64,000 bases of DNA from Taxillus chinensis (taxonomy: Eukaryota > Streptophyta > Magnoliopsida > Santalales > Loranthaceae). A program made the translations under genes and the position numbers. The first letter of the stretch is position 1. Each line of letters opens with the position of its first letter. This document shows positions 32,820-44,470 of this stretch, in pieces. The stretch lies in the NCBI GenBank assembly GCA_023512835.1, contig CM042084.1, positions 56,350,793 through 56,414,792 of the forward strand, written 5' to 3'. The notes below the pieces were generated by a model. That model saw nothing but the letters and a program-made list of their open reading frames with translations. It was not told the origin of the DNA and ran no database searches.

Positions 32820-35423
32820 TGTTGGTCCCTAGGAGCCTAGAGGGGGTGAATAGGCTCTTATCGAAAACTCTTCTTCTACTCTGGCACAACACTTTTCTGG
32901 TCAAAAGATATAATCAGTGCGGAAGATAACCAGATAGTTGACAGTGGAAGTATTCTATTTTCTTATCAAAAGATAATTACAACAAATTAATAGCAGATTA
33001 AAGCTAATGATAAGCTTTTCGATCTACTGAAACTCTCTAGAACTCTGTTTTACAATTACTCACACACTAGCTAATTTAATCTCTAAAAGCTCTTGTACAT
33101 GTACGCGCATATATGAAAATATACAAAGTTTAATATATATAGACATCCCTAGTGTCACGACCCGAGCAGCGTGGTGTTGGCGGGACGTTTCTTAGTGGCA
33201 CGATTCAGGAATGTATTCGTGCTACGTAAGGGAGAGGGGTTGGTTGAAAGCGTAGATGGTGCGCAGCAGAAGGTTCTAGGCAGTTCGTGGAGGAGAACGG
33301 ATGGAACCCCTTCGGAGTTCAGACGTGCCGACCCAGTTGAATGCGGGGAGCACGCCGCTAGTCGAGGACTTGACGTTGAAGAAGGGATTTGGCCATCCTT
33401 ACACAAACTGGTCGGGAACTGGAGCCGTTCTCCTGATGAGCCCAGTGGCGGGGCGAAACCAGTCTACGTGCGCTTCAACCCTCAAAGGCTAAACTTAACG
33501 GACCATGGATAGAGAAGCTAAGTGCCACAATGGGTTGAGAGGCGCAGGAAACCTGACCCCGTGACAATTGGTATCAGAGCCGAACCGGCCCATATCCTGA
33601 AGACTCGCCGAGCACTCTCGCGAGTAGCGTGATCCCAAGGTGGGAGCTCATAGAGGTGAGTCGACCGATAGTGTCTTGCACACCTGGCGTCCATAGAGTT
33701 GGAGTATCCTAGAGTGTGATACAGAGTTGGGCAAGGGAGTATGAAGGAGCGCGTCGGAGCGATCTTGGAAGCCTCCTATCCTTTAGACATTTGGGCGAGC
33801 GGGAGAGCATCTTGGTAAAGGTGTTGCAACCTGTGGAGAGGCGATGTCCAACCAGTTGACATTGGGCGAGTGGGAGGGCATCGAGGTAACGATGCTATCA
33901 CCTGTGGGGAAGCGATGTTGACAAGCACAACGAGGACGTTACGAGGATTGGGTGGAGGAGAATGTCACGACCCGAGCAGCGTGGTGCTGGCGGGACGTTT
34001 CTTAGTGGCACGATTCAGGAATGTATTCGTGCTACGTAAAGGAGAGGGGTTGGTTGAAGCGTAGATGGTGCGCAGCGAGAAGGTTCCAGGCAGTTCGTGG
34101 AGGAGAACGGATGGAACCCCTTCGGAGTTCAGACGTGCCGACCCGGTTGAATGCGGAGAGCACGTCGCTAGTCGAGGACTTGACGTTGAAGAAGGGATTT
34201 GGCTATCCTTACACAAACTGGTCGGGAACTGGAGCCGTTCTCCTGATGAGCCCAGTGGCAGGGCGAAACCAGTCTACGTGCGCTTCAACCCTCAAAGGCT
34301 AAACTTAGCGGACCGTGGATAGAGAAGCTAAGTGCCGCAATGGGATGAGAGGCGCAAGAAATCTGACCCCGTAACACTAGCAGACATTCTTGGAATAGGA
34401 TCTTCCGAGCACCATGTAGCATTGAATTCTTCTCGGAAATTGTCTCTACTTAATTGTTGTAGATGTGGTGCTCAAAATCTTGGGTCTTTAAAAATTGAAT
34501 TACTTCGCATGATCCAAATTGCATTTAAGGCTCTGTCCACATCTCCGTGTGATCCACGTGTAAGACGACTTAGATATTCAACGCGTCTTTCTTACATCAG
34601 GACACAGTGAGCTGATGACTTTAAATGCGAAGCCGATAAAGTGAAGCAGCGTCTTCCTAATCCGTTGTAAAGTTCCTTACTCCGTGTTAATGAAGCTCAG
34701 ATTCTTACTCCGTGTCCATGGTTGCTTACTCCGTATCAGTTTGGTACTTGAATCCTTATTCCGTGTCAGCGCTTCCTTACTCCATATGAACAAAAGATTC
34801 AGAGGGCTTACTCTGTATCAGCGCTTCCTTACTTCGCTTGAGTTCCTTACTCCGCATGAGTAAAAGGTCCGGCTGGCTTACTCCGTATCAACACATCCTT
34901 ACTCTGCTCGAGTAAAAGGTTCAGATTCCTTACTCTGCATCTCTTTTCCTTAGTGTGCGAACAAAGGACTTGGGTCCTTATTCCACACAAGTCCTTCCTT
35001 ACTCCTCATGAATGAAAGACTCGGATTCCTTACTCCGTGTCTTCTTGTCCTTAGTCCGCTTGAGTGGAAGACTTAACTTTTTATTCCGCGACAGTTCTCT
35101 CTTACTCCGTGCGAGATGTAGACTAGGATTCTTATTCCGCATCTATTTAACTTAGTCTATTTAAGTGTAAGACACGGATTCCTTAGTCCATAACTTCAAG
35201 TGTTTGGTCCACACGGGTGATCCTTATTCTGTATGAAGTACTTGACAACACTCACATTGGTCCGGATCAAGATTATGTATCTTGTCCTTAGCTTTGCTCT
35301 CACGAGTGAAGATCCGATTTAGAGTTTTATCTTCTGCAACAACTTAGAATAGACATAAAAGATCTCAAAACAGATTACATTGGGTTTTAGCCGCATCATC
35401 CAAATTTTGGGTTTGATCCAACA
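32820..35423 (-). mobile_element. Reversed solo copia LTR, itself holding TRIM-1
   Basis: It starts TGTTGGTCCC (the complement of an LTR end ...GGGACCAACA) and ends TTTGATCCAACA (the complement of TGTTGGATCAAA). ccttactccg units at 34660-35240 are the complement of the family array. Flanks gcaat (32815-32819) and acaat (35424-35428) form a target duplication with one mismatch, and the Tekay-0 sequence joins correctly across it. Without the TRIM the LTR is about 1.38 kb. Confidence 0.85.
33153..34376 (+). mobile_element. TRIM-1: miniature non-autonomous LTR retrotransposon
   Basis: Two 414-bp direct terminal repeats (33153-33566 and 33963-34376) are about 95% identical. Each starts TGTCACG and ends in GTGACA or GTAACA. 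An initiator-Met primer site tggtatcagagc is at 33569-33580, two bases after the first repeat. The tract gggtggaggagaa precedes the second repeat. The internal region is only 396 bp and has no gene; it contains two tandem units of about 70 bp starting at 33786 and 33858 (gacatt.gggcgag). The target duplication is ctag (33149-33152 and 34377-34380). Reading frames across the repeats are not supported as genes. Confidence 0.88.
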
Positions 35424-36382
35424 ACAATACACCTCATATGGAACTACCTTCTACGGCAAACTCAAAACTGGTGCTGTAGTCAAACAAGTCTTCAATTTCT
35501 TGAAAGCCTGTTAACACACCTCAGTCCAATCAAACTTCACTCCCTTCCTCGTCAATTTTGTCATAAGAGTCGCTAGATGAGAAAATCCCTCCACAAAACA
35601 CCGATAATAGCCCGCCAACCCCTAAAAGCTCCGAATCGAAAAACATTGGTTGGCCTCCTCTAGGATGATACTGCCTCCACCTTTCCTGGATCCACACTAA
35701 TCCCCTCTGTTGACACCACATGGCCAAGAAAGTGAACTTCTTATATCTAGAAGCTACGCTTTGAGAACTTGGCAAACAAACGATGCCCCCTTAAAACCTG
35801 CAATATCACATCCAAGTACTCCTCATGCTCCTCTCAGGAACGTGAATAGACAAGAATGTCATCCATGAACACCACCATAAACGAATCAAGGTAATGGGCA
35901 AATACCTGATTATCAAATGCATGAACATCATCGGTGCATTATTGAGACCAAATGGCATCACCAACCACTCATAGTGTCCATACTACACTTAAAGGTTGTC
36001 TTTGGTACATCATCTTTTCTCACTCTCAACCAATGATAGCCAGGACCTCAAATCCACTTTGGAAAACCACCGTGCTCTACTCACGGTGATCAAACGAGTC
36101 ATCTATACAGGGTATAGGATACTTATTCTTTATGATCATCTCGATCTAGCTTCTCGTAATCATACACATCATAGGGAACCATTTGCTTTCTTCGCGAACA
36201 ATACCCGAGCACCCCACAGTAAGGTACTTGGCAGGATGAAACCCCTCTCTCCAAGCTCAACTAACTGCTTTTGAAGTGCCCTCAACTCTGCCGGTCCCCT
36301 ACGATAAGCCACTTGTGAGATAGGCCCTGTTGAACCCCATTTTCACCGGGTTAAAACATAACCGTACTTAGTGAAGGGCCAC
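35424..36382 (-). pseudogene. pol: Tekay-0 pol remnant (reverse transcriptase region)
   Basis: Antisense sequence continues Tekay-0 after the solo LTR. The order matches Tekay-2 at 42770-43690, for example 'caatgtcatccatgaacaccaccataaacgaatcaag' corresponds to the FIDD box region, and 'accccacagtaaggtact' to the SPWGAP region. Multiple stops and deletions are present. Tekay-1 begins at 36383. Confidence 0.75.
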
Positions 36383-36410
36383 TGTAATGACCCGTATTTT
36401 GGGATGTGTG

Positions 36411-37634
36411 GACCAGGGGTATATCAGACCGAGTACCTCACCTTGGGGTGCTCCAGGTGCTTTTGCAAAGAAGGTAGATGGCACATTACGCCTTTGCATC
36501 GACTATAGGAAGCTGAATTCGGTGACTGTGAAGAACAAGTATTCGTTGCCTCGGATAGATGACCTATTTAACCAGTTGAGTGGAGCCCGGTGGTTTTCCA
36601 AGATAGATCTATAGTCAGGGTATCATCAGTTGAGGGTTATGGAGGAGGACATCCCTAAGACCGCTTTTCGGTGCAGGTATAGACACTATGAGTGGGTAGT
36701 GATGCCTTTCGGGCTCACTAATGCACCAGCAGTGTTCATGCATTTGATGAACCAAGTCTTTGCTCCATATTTCGATTCCTTTGTGGTGGTGTTTATAGAC
36801 GATATCCTGGTGTATCCAAGATGGAGAGGGAGCATGTGGAACATTTGGCAACAGTGTTGCAAACCTTAAGGGACCAGCAGTTATTTGCTAAATTTAGCAC
36901 ATGTGAGTTTTGGATGCAAGAGGTTCACTTCCTTTGCCATGTGGTGTCCGCTGAGGAAGTTAGGGTGGACCCAGCCAAGATTGAGGCTGTGGCATCGTGG
37001 GAGAGGCTAACCAATGTTTTCGAGATTTGTAGCTTTCTTGGCTTGGCAAGGTATTACCGTCGTTTTGTAAAGGGATTCTCCCGTTTGGCAGCTCCTATGA
37101 CGGCGTTGACCGGGAAGGGAGTGAAGTTTGAGTGGATTGACAAGTGTCAGCAGGCGTTTGAGGCTCTCAAAACCCGTTTGACCACTACACCGGTGTTGAG
37201 GTTACCTCGGGAGGATATCGCATATGAGGTATATTGTGATGCGTCCAGGGTTGGTTTGGGGTGTGTGCTTATGCAGGAGCACATTATGGTAGCCTATGGG
37301 TCGAGGCAGCTGAAACCTCATGAGCAGATTACCCTACTCATGATCTTGAGTTTGCGGCTGTCATCTTTGCCTTGAAGAGTTGGCAACATTACCTTTTGGG
37401 GGAGAAGTTCGTAGTGTTTTCGATTACAAGAGCCTTGAGTACATCTTTACTCAGAAGGACTTGAATTTGAGGCAGAGGAGATGGGTGGAGTATCTACAGA
37501 CCTTTGACTTTACTCTTGCCTATACCCCGGGCAAGGGTAATGTTGTGGCTGACGCGTTGAGCAGAAAAGGAAAAGGTGAGGTGGCCGTGAGAGAGTGGAA
37601 GTTGATGGAACAGTTAGCGATGTTGCAGCTATAG
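36411..37634 (+). pseudogene. pol: Tekay-1 reverse transcriptase and RNase H, broken
   Basis: It starts inside the domain at [35 protein letters not shown] and [12 protein letters not shown] follow, then a TAG at 36612-36614. Next come [19 protein letters not shown] text, catalytic box FIDD (in [11 protein letters not shown]), a frameshift near 36830, [21 protein letters not shown], RNase H start [14 protein letters not shown] near 37230, and [18 protein letters not shown] near 37460. It ends [14 protein letters not shown] near 37570. It is about 90% identical to Tekay-2 RT in opposite orientation. Confidence 0.87.
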
Positions 37635-37639
37635 CCTGT

Positions 37640-38759
37640 TGTTCGGGATGGTGGGACAGTCCTGAGTCCTTTGGTTGTTGTGCCTAAGCTATACCAGCGC
37701 GTCCGGAAGGGACAGTTGGGTGACATTGAGTGTGAGGTCCTCCGTGCCTTGTATTGAGGCCGGTGAGCTATCTGAGGGCTGGACAGAGGGTCCTGAGCAT
37801 GAGTTGTCTTTTCAAGGGCGGCTAGTAGTGGCTTCTTCTCTCCGGGATGAGGTGATGAGGGAGTTTCATTAGTCTAGGCTTGTCGTGCATCCAGGGGGTA
37901 CGAAGATGTATCATGCACTTCGAAAACATTTTTGGTGGCCTAGGATGAAACGTGATGTAGCTGCTTTTGTTTCGAGGTGCCTCACTTGTCAACAAGTGAA
38001 GGCTGAGCATCAGCGGCTGGCGGGCATGTTACAGCCGTTGCCAATAGCCGAATGGAAGTGGGACCACATAGCGATGGACTTTGTGACTGGTCTTCCACCC
38101 ACCACTGGGCGGAAGGACATGATATGGGTGATTGTGGACCGGCTGACTAAGTCGGCCCATTTTCTTGCTGTCCGCGAGCGGGATTCCATCGGGGTGCCAT
38201 CATCAATTGTGTCCGACAAGGATTCGAGGTTTACTTCTCGTTTTTGGGCAGGTTTGCAGGAGGCTATGGGGACAAAACTTAACTTGAGTACCGCCTTTCA
38301 CCCTAAGACTGACGGTCAGACTGAGAGGACGAATCAGACCATGGAGGACATGTTGAGGGCTTGTGTGCTAGATTTTGGGGGTTCGTGGGCAACTCACCTT
38401 CCTTTGGTGGAGTTTGCCTACAATAACAGTTATCAGGCATCCATTGAGATGGACCCTTTTGAAATGTTGTATGGGAGGCCGTGCCGATCACCCTTGTGTT
38501 GGACTGAGGTAGGAGAGGCAGCTCTCTTGGGACCACAGTTGGTTCAAGAGGCTACTGAGAAGGTGAAGTTGATTCGTCAGCGCTTGTTATCAGCCCAGAG
38601 TCGACAAAAATCTTATGTAGATCAGCAGCGGCGACCTTTGGAGTTTTCTGTGGGAGATCATGTGTTTCTCCATGTCTCTCCATGACGTGGACATCGGCGC
38701 TTTAAGAGAGGTTCCAAACTCTGTCCCCGGTTCATTGGTCCTTTTGAGGTTCTAGCTTG
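37640..38759 (+). pseudogene. pol: Tekay-1 integrase, broken and cut by Tekay-2
   Basis: The HHCC part reads [21 protein letters not shown] ... [13 protein letters not shown] (37885-38025). The core has DFVTGLPP (first Asp), SDKDSRF (second Asp) and HPKTDGQTERTNQ (Glu). Relative to Tekay-2, fifteen residues between RERDSIG and VPSS are missing in frame. A TGA at 38683-38685 replaces an expected Arg codon after LHVSP; the frame then runs on to the Tekay-2 insertion at 38760. The missing continuation is at 47967. Confidence 0.87.
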
Positions 38760-39855
38760 TGTCACGCCCCGGATTTCCAACTCGAGGAAACTGGTACGTG
38801 ACTCCCCATATACCCACACGGAGGGCAAAGGGGTTAGGGTGCAAACCCCAAATATAACATTTTAAACATCCACAACACATTCAAGAAAATAATGTTCATA
38901 AAAGCAATCCACAATCCAAACCAGTCTTTATTACAACAAAATCCTCTTTCCAATCCATCCCCACTAGGGTTACATCAATTCCCATAAAAATAACATAAAT
39001 GGAGGACAGTAAAATCAATAGGGTCTTCCACCTTGGGGTCCCACCTAATGCCTGTATGTTCCTGAAAGAAAACACAACATAGAGGGAGGGGTGAGCAACC
39101 ACGGCTCGGTAGGGATCATGTCTCCCCAATTCATCCTATGCCCGTAGCGTCTACATGAGTGTGTACAGGTGCGGTGTAGTGACAATAAAATATAAACAAG
39201 TTGTATTCCACATTCACATGGCACACACATATCCACGACCATACAGGCTTAGCCACACGGCTAACATATCCACGGCCACTAAGGCTTAGCCACACGGCTA
39301 ACATATCCACGGCCACTAAGGCTTAGCCACACGGCTAACATATCCACGGCCACTCAGGCTTAGCCACACGGCTAACATATCCACGGCCACTAAGGCTTAG
39401 CCACACGGCTAACAGTTCCAGTCCCGGGCTTCCACAGCCACCGGGTTCCACAAACACATCATACAAGGTCACACAGGCATTAAGCCAAACACGCAGCATA
39501 CACACTTTCACAGGCATAATACCAAACACTTAGTTCGCACAGCCCATCAAGCATAAAATCAAACACATACTAGGCATATTCACACAGACATATTCACACA
39601 GCCATTTTATCGAACACTTAATATGTACTCATCAAAAACTGCCATTGAAGGCCAACATCCATATAGGAGATCACACCTATATGGATTACATATATATATA
39701 AACAGGTATAACTCCATAATCTGCCCTAGAACCCTAGGACAGAGGAGGATTTAGGAAGAACAGAACCCCTACCTTGTATGTTCTCCTACTCCCGCTTCCA
39801 CGCAAGACTCCGACCACCCACGCAAGACGCTCCGGAAGCCACCAGAAGCTATCCT

Positions 39856-39898
<43 letters not shown>

Positions 39899-40583
39899 TT
39901 ACGACGGCTGGTGGAGCAACAAACCCTAAACCTAAAACAGAGGGGCTTCTCCTCCTTATATAGACAACACAACATCAAAACGACGTAGTTTTGATTAAGT
40001 GAATCCCAGCATCAAAACGACGTAGTTTTGATGGAACAAGCTATGACCTTCCCACATCCATACACACCAAAATATTCACAATTCCAACATGGTCCTTTGG
40101 GAAAAGATGATTAGAATGACAAAACCAAGGTAACCATGCAAAAACATGCCTGCACGCCAATTTGAACGCCAATTCCCCAATTGTCGTGCGGCTCCAAATG
40201 CACTCAAACTTCACCCCAAGCCTCTTTGCATCTTGTAGAGGTCGAGAAGCAAAAATATGCTTGCACGTGAAATGGGTGAATTCACGTGCAGCTCCAAATG
40301 CTCTGAAATTTCGTGGTAGATAGAGGACCTCATTCTAAGCAACTTTTGTTCTTGCACGCCAATTGTTTGAGGCCATCTACTATACCAAAAGTGAGCTCCA
40401 AAATCTGCCAAAACAGCTTAAAACCGCATGTATATGCATAGCATCTTCCTAGGGCATAAATGTACGTTATCACTTGTCACATGCACCTCCCAAAAGTCCC
40501 CTCTTAGGCTCATCTCTTACCTCAAACTTGTGCACCAACATCCAAGGTGTTTGTGGTTAACTTCTTACACACTGGTCATTACA
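38760..40583 (-). repeat. 3' LTR of Tekay-2
   Basis: It spans 1824 bp. On the minus strand: TGTAATGACC start; hairpins at 40262-40290 (arms tgcacgtgaa) and about 40152-40193; two near-palindromes atcaaaacgac / gtagttttgat at 40011-40032 and 39974-39995; TATA near 39956-39963; a CT/GA microsatellite at 39858-39890; and five copies of a 37-bp minisatellite at about 39230-39413 (core aggcttagccacacggcta). Confidence 0.92.
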
Positions 40584-40595
40584 TCCTCTCCCCCC
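40584..40595 (-). other. Polypurine tract of Tekay-2
   Basis: tcctctcccccc on the plus strand is ggggggagagga on the minus strand and directly precedes the 3' LTR. Confidence 0.85.
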
Positions 40596-40887
40596 ATAAG
40601 ACTTTTCGTCCTCGAAAAGAAACGACATACGAGGAAAACAAACACAAGCTACCCATTTGCCACACGGCGAACCACAACACCCAAATGGGTCATACACCGC
40701 GCACAAAGACATAACAAGGTACCACCATAATCCATAACAACACATATCCACATGTCACAAATTCACATCTCAAAACACATCACAAATATGAACACATGTC
40801 TAAAAGACAAAACAAATACACCAAATCATACACAACTAATACAAGAAAACACATCACTATCCCTTGGCCAACAGCCACCTCCCACGC

Positions 40888-41380
40888 TTAAGATTGTTCG
40901 TCCTCGAACAATTCGGGTCTTGCTCACACATCACGGACTCACATTCCCATGTCTCCTCCTCAATGCCACGGTCTGCCACAAAGACGCGAACCAAAGGAAT
41001 AAGACGACCACGCAAAAGCTTCTCTCGCCGATCTAGGATACGGATAGGGGCCTCAACAACGGACATGTCATCCTCAATGTCTAATGTCCCCCAATCGATC
41101 ACATGAGTGGGGTCGGGGTGATACTTCCGCAATCGGGACACGTGAAACACGTTGTGCACTCGACTCGGCCGCGGTGGTAACGCTAACCGGTAGGCCACAG
41201 GCCCCACACGATCCGAATCTCAAAAGGACCAATAAACCGCGGAGATAGCTTGGAACCTCGCCCAAACCGTCAATGTCCACGACGTGGAAAAACACATGAT
41301 CACCAACAGAAAACTCCAAAGGTCGCCGCCGCCGATCCGCATAAGATTTCTACCAACTCGAGCTGATAACAAACGCCGAC
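40888..41380 (-). pseudogene. pol: Tekay-2 integrase C-terminus and chromodomain, broken
   Basis: The minus strand reads a GPVAYRLALPP motif (the GPY/F module), VHNVFHVSRLRKYHPDPTHV, then the chromodomain-like VVEAPIRILDRREKLLRGRL and IEEETWECESVM. Chromodomains bind methylated histone tails and steer insertion into heterochromatin. The aromatic and WE residues are partly kept. The last codons overlap the hairpin ttgttcg-agga-cgaacaa (40894-40911). Frameshifts near 41210-41330 separate it from the integrase core. Confidence 0.82.
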
Positions 41381-41494
41381 GAATCAACTTAACCTTCTCG
41401 GTAGCCTCTTGAACCAACTGTGGTCCCAAGAGAGCTGTCTCCCCCCACCTCGGTCCAACACAAAGGTGATCGACACGGCCGCCCATACAACGCC

Positions 41495-42406
41495 TCAAAA
41501 GGAGCCATCCCAATGGATGCCCCGATAAGCGTTGTTGTAGGCAAACTCCACCAAAGGAAGGTGAGTCGCCCACGAACCCCCAAAATCTAACACACAGGCC
41601 CGTAACATGTCCTCCAAAGTCTGATTCGTCCTCTCTATCTGGCCGTCAGTCTCAGGGTGAAAGGCTGTACTCAAGTGAAGTTTGGTCCCCATAGCCTCCT
41701 GCAAACCTGCCCAGAAACGGGAAGTGAACCTCGAATCCCGGTCAGAGACAACCGATGATGGTACTCCATGTAGTCTCACAATCTCGTTCATGTATAGATG
41801 ACTCAAGGTCCCAATAGAGTCTCGCTCGCGAACAGCCAGGAAATGGGCCGACTTTGTGAGTCGATCCACAATCACCCAAATCATATCTTTCCTCCCTGTG
41901 GTGGGTGGAAGACCAGTCACAAAATCCATCGCTATGTGGTCCCACTTCCACTCCGCTATGGGCAAGGGCTGTAACATGCCCGCCGGCCGCTGATGCTCAG
42001 CCTTCACCTGCTGACACGTGAGGCACCGCGAAACAAAAGCAGCCACATCGCGTTTCATCCCAGGCCACCGAAAATGTCCTCGAAGCACATGGTACATCTT
42101 CGTACCCCCTGGATGCACAGCAGCTCTAGACTGGTGAAACTCCCTCATCACCTCATCCCTGAGGGAATAAGCCACTACCAACCGCCCCTGAAAAGACAAC
42201 TCATGTTCAGGACCCTCTGTCCAGTCCTCAGATAGCTCCCCAGCCTCAATACGGGCACGGAGAACCTCACACTCAATGTCACCAACTGTTCCTCCCGGGA
42301 CGCGCCGGTACAACTCAGGCACAACCGCCAAAGGACTCGGGACTATCCCACCATCACGAACAACAGGCTGCACTGCAACATCACCAACCGCTCCATCGGC
42401 TTCCAC
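41495..42406 (-). pseudogene. pol: Tekay-2 integrase core
   Basis: A 303-codon frame carries the zinc-binding [19 protein letters not shown] ... [13 protein letters not shown], then [22 protein letters not shown] and [13 protein letters not shown], giving the D, D and E of the catalytic core. [15 protein letters not shown], missing from Tekay-1, is present here. The frame is lost after EFAYNNAYR near 41520. Confidence 0.9.
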
Positions 42407-42439
42407 TCTCTCATGGCCACCTCGGCTTTCCCTTTTTTG

Positions 42440-43941
42440 CTCAACGCGTCGACCACAACATTACCCTTGCCCGGGGTATAGGCAAGAGTAAAGTCAAAGG
42501 TCTGCAAATACTCCACCCATCTCCTCTACCTCAAATTCAACTCCTTCGAGTAAAGATGTACTGAAGGCTCTTGTGATCCGAGAACACCACGAACTTCTCC
42601 CCCCAAAAGGTAATGTTGCCAACTCTTCAGGGCGAAGATGATGGCCGCCAACTCAAGATCATGGGTAGGGTAATTCTGCTCATGAGGCTTCAGCTGCCTT
42701 GACCCATAAGCTACCACACTGTGCTCTTGCATAAGCACACACCCCAAACCAACCCTGGACGCATCGCAAAATACCTCATACGGAATATCCTCCCTAGGCA
42801 ACCTCAACAAAGGTGCAGTGGTCAAACGAGTTTTGAGAGTCTCAAACGCCTGTTGGCACTTGTCCGTCCACTCAAACTTCACTCCCTTCCGAGTCAACGC
42901 TGTCATAGGAGCTGCCAAATGGGAGAATCCCTCTACAAAACGACGATAATAGCCTGCCAAGCCAAGAAAACTACGAATGTCAAAAACGTTGGTTGGCCTC
43001 GCCCACGATGCCACAACCTCAATCTTAGCCGGGTCCACCCTAACTCCCTCAGTGACACCACATGGCCAAGAAAGTGAACCTCCCTGCAGCCAAAACTCAC
43101 ACTTGCTAAACTTAGCAAACAACCGCTGGTCCCTCAAGGTTTGCAACACTTGTTGCCAAGTGCTCCACATGCTCCTTCTCGTCTTGGAATACACCAAGAT
43201 ATCATCAATAAACACCACCACAAACGAATCCAAGTATGGAGCAAATACCTGGTTCATCAAATGCATGAACACTGCTGGCGCATTAGTGAGCCCGAAAGGC
43301 ATCACTACCCACTCATAATGCCCATACCTGCACCGAAAAGCCGTCTTAGGGATGTCCTCCTCCCTAACCCTAAGCTGGTGATACCCCGACCATAAATCTA
43401 TTTTGTAAAACCACTGGGCCCCACTCAATTGGTCAAACAGGTCATCTATCCGAGGCAACGGGTACTTGTTCTTCATAGTCACCGAATTCAACCTTCCTGT
43501 AGTCGATGCGAGACGAAGCGTGCCATCAGCCTTCTTAGCAAAGAGCACCGGAGCACCCCAAGGTGAGGTACTCGGTCTGATATACCCCTGGCCCACCAAC
43601 TCCTCGATTTGCCTCTGAAGCTCCCTCAACTTGGCTGGCCCCATATGATACGCTACTTGGGAAATCGGACCCATCCCCGGCACCAACTCAATGGTGAACT
43701 CCACACTCCTCCTCTTAGGTGGCAAACTCCTAAACTCTTTAGGAAAAACATCTTGAAATTGGTCCACAACGGCGGGACACACCCCTCTTTTCCACCTTCC
43801 CCTCCTCAACAAAGGTCGGGGCCGCCAACCTGGTGGGTAATGGCACCCCACTAGTCCAACACGGCCCGGCTCGACTCGCCTCACGATTCCACTCCCCTTG
43901 CAGGGTACAAGAGGTTCCTGCGGGTGACACGAAAGATACAT
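42440..43941 (-). pseudogene. pol: Tekay-2 reverse transcriptase and RNase H
   Basis: A 471-codon frame: [69 protein letters not shown] and [10 protein letters not shown] (catalytic). [21 protein letters not shown] is the connection, and [14 protein letters not shown] opens RNase H. One site is damaged: the [11 protein letters not shown] motif reads [11 protein letters not shown] here, the result of a small frameshift and its compensation. After ELNLR the frame is lost at 42526. Confidence 0.9.
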
Positions 43942-44470
43942 GTCGCCGATAACACTCTATCTTGGCTTGGAAAGCCATAAGCCAATCCATACCCAAGATC
44001 AGGTCAAAAGTACGCAAAGGCATCACATGCAAGTCGAAGCTCAGTTCCACATCACCCATGGTTAACACACAACCGTGGCAAACATGTCGCACCTCAATCA
44101 TACCTCCCACCAGAGACTCTACAACTAAGGGCCTCTCCGCCTCAACACACGTTAACCCCAAGCCCTCAACTATAAGCTCAGCAATAAAAGAACGTGATGC
44201 ACCCGTATCGAAAAGAACAGAAGCAAGCATGCGGGAGATCAAAAGAGTACCTCTAACCACCGATGGTCCTGCTCCACCCTCAGCTGGTGGGGGTGGTAGC
44301 TCAGCCTCCTCCTGGTACGTCGCCTCCAGCGCAAACACCCTTCCTTGGCCCGTGCCACTGGTCGGCTCACTCACTGGACGCTTCCCGCTAAGGTTGCCTC
44401 CAGCTTCAGTCTGCTGCCGCTCCGGCCTCCCCTGGGGTCGGGTCTGACTCGGTCCTGCCTGACTAGCCTG
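43942..44470 (-). pseudogene. pol: Tekay-2 aspartic protease
   Basis: The minus strand reads GTLLISRMLASVLFDTGASRSFI with the DTGA catalytic motif, then VLTMGDVELSFDLHVMPL and FDLILGMDWL. It shares one open frame (to 43739) with the zinc knuckles upstream, as in a fused Gag-Pol. The overlap with the RT frame starting 43941 implies a frameshift. Confidence 0.88.

Noticed and set aside
33171..34322. Reading frames of 60-113 codons across the TRIM repeats
   Set aside because: They recur on both strands in both repeats, span noncoding LTR sequence and show no domain.
33153..34376. Cassandra-type TRIM with a 5S rRNA insert
   Set aside because: No 5S rRNA A-box/C-box text is readable in the terminal repeats on either strand.
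39778..39978. Protein with a Ser-Leu repeat (and its antisense Arg-Glu form)
   Set aside because: Translation of the CT microsatellite in the Tekay-2 LTR; the same artefact occurs at 47105-47343 and 51305-51623.
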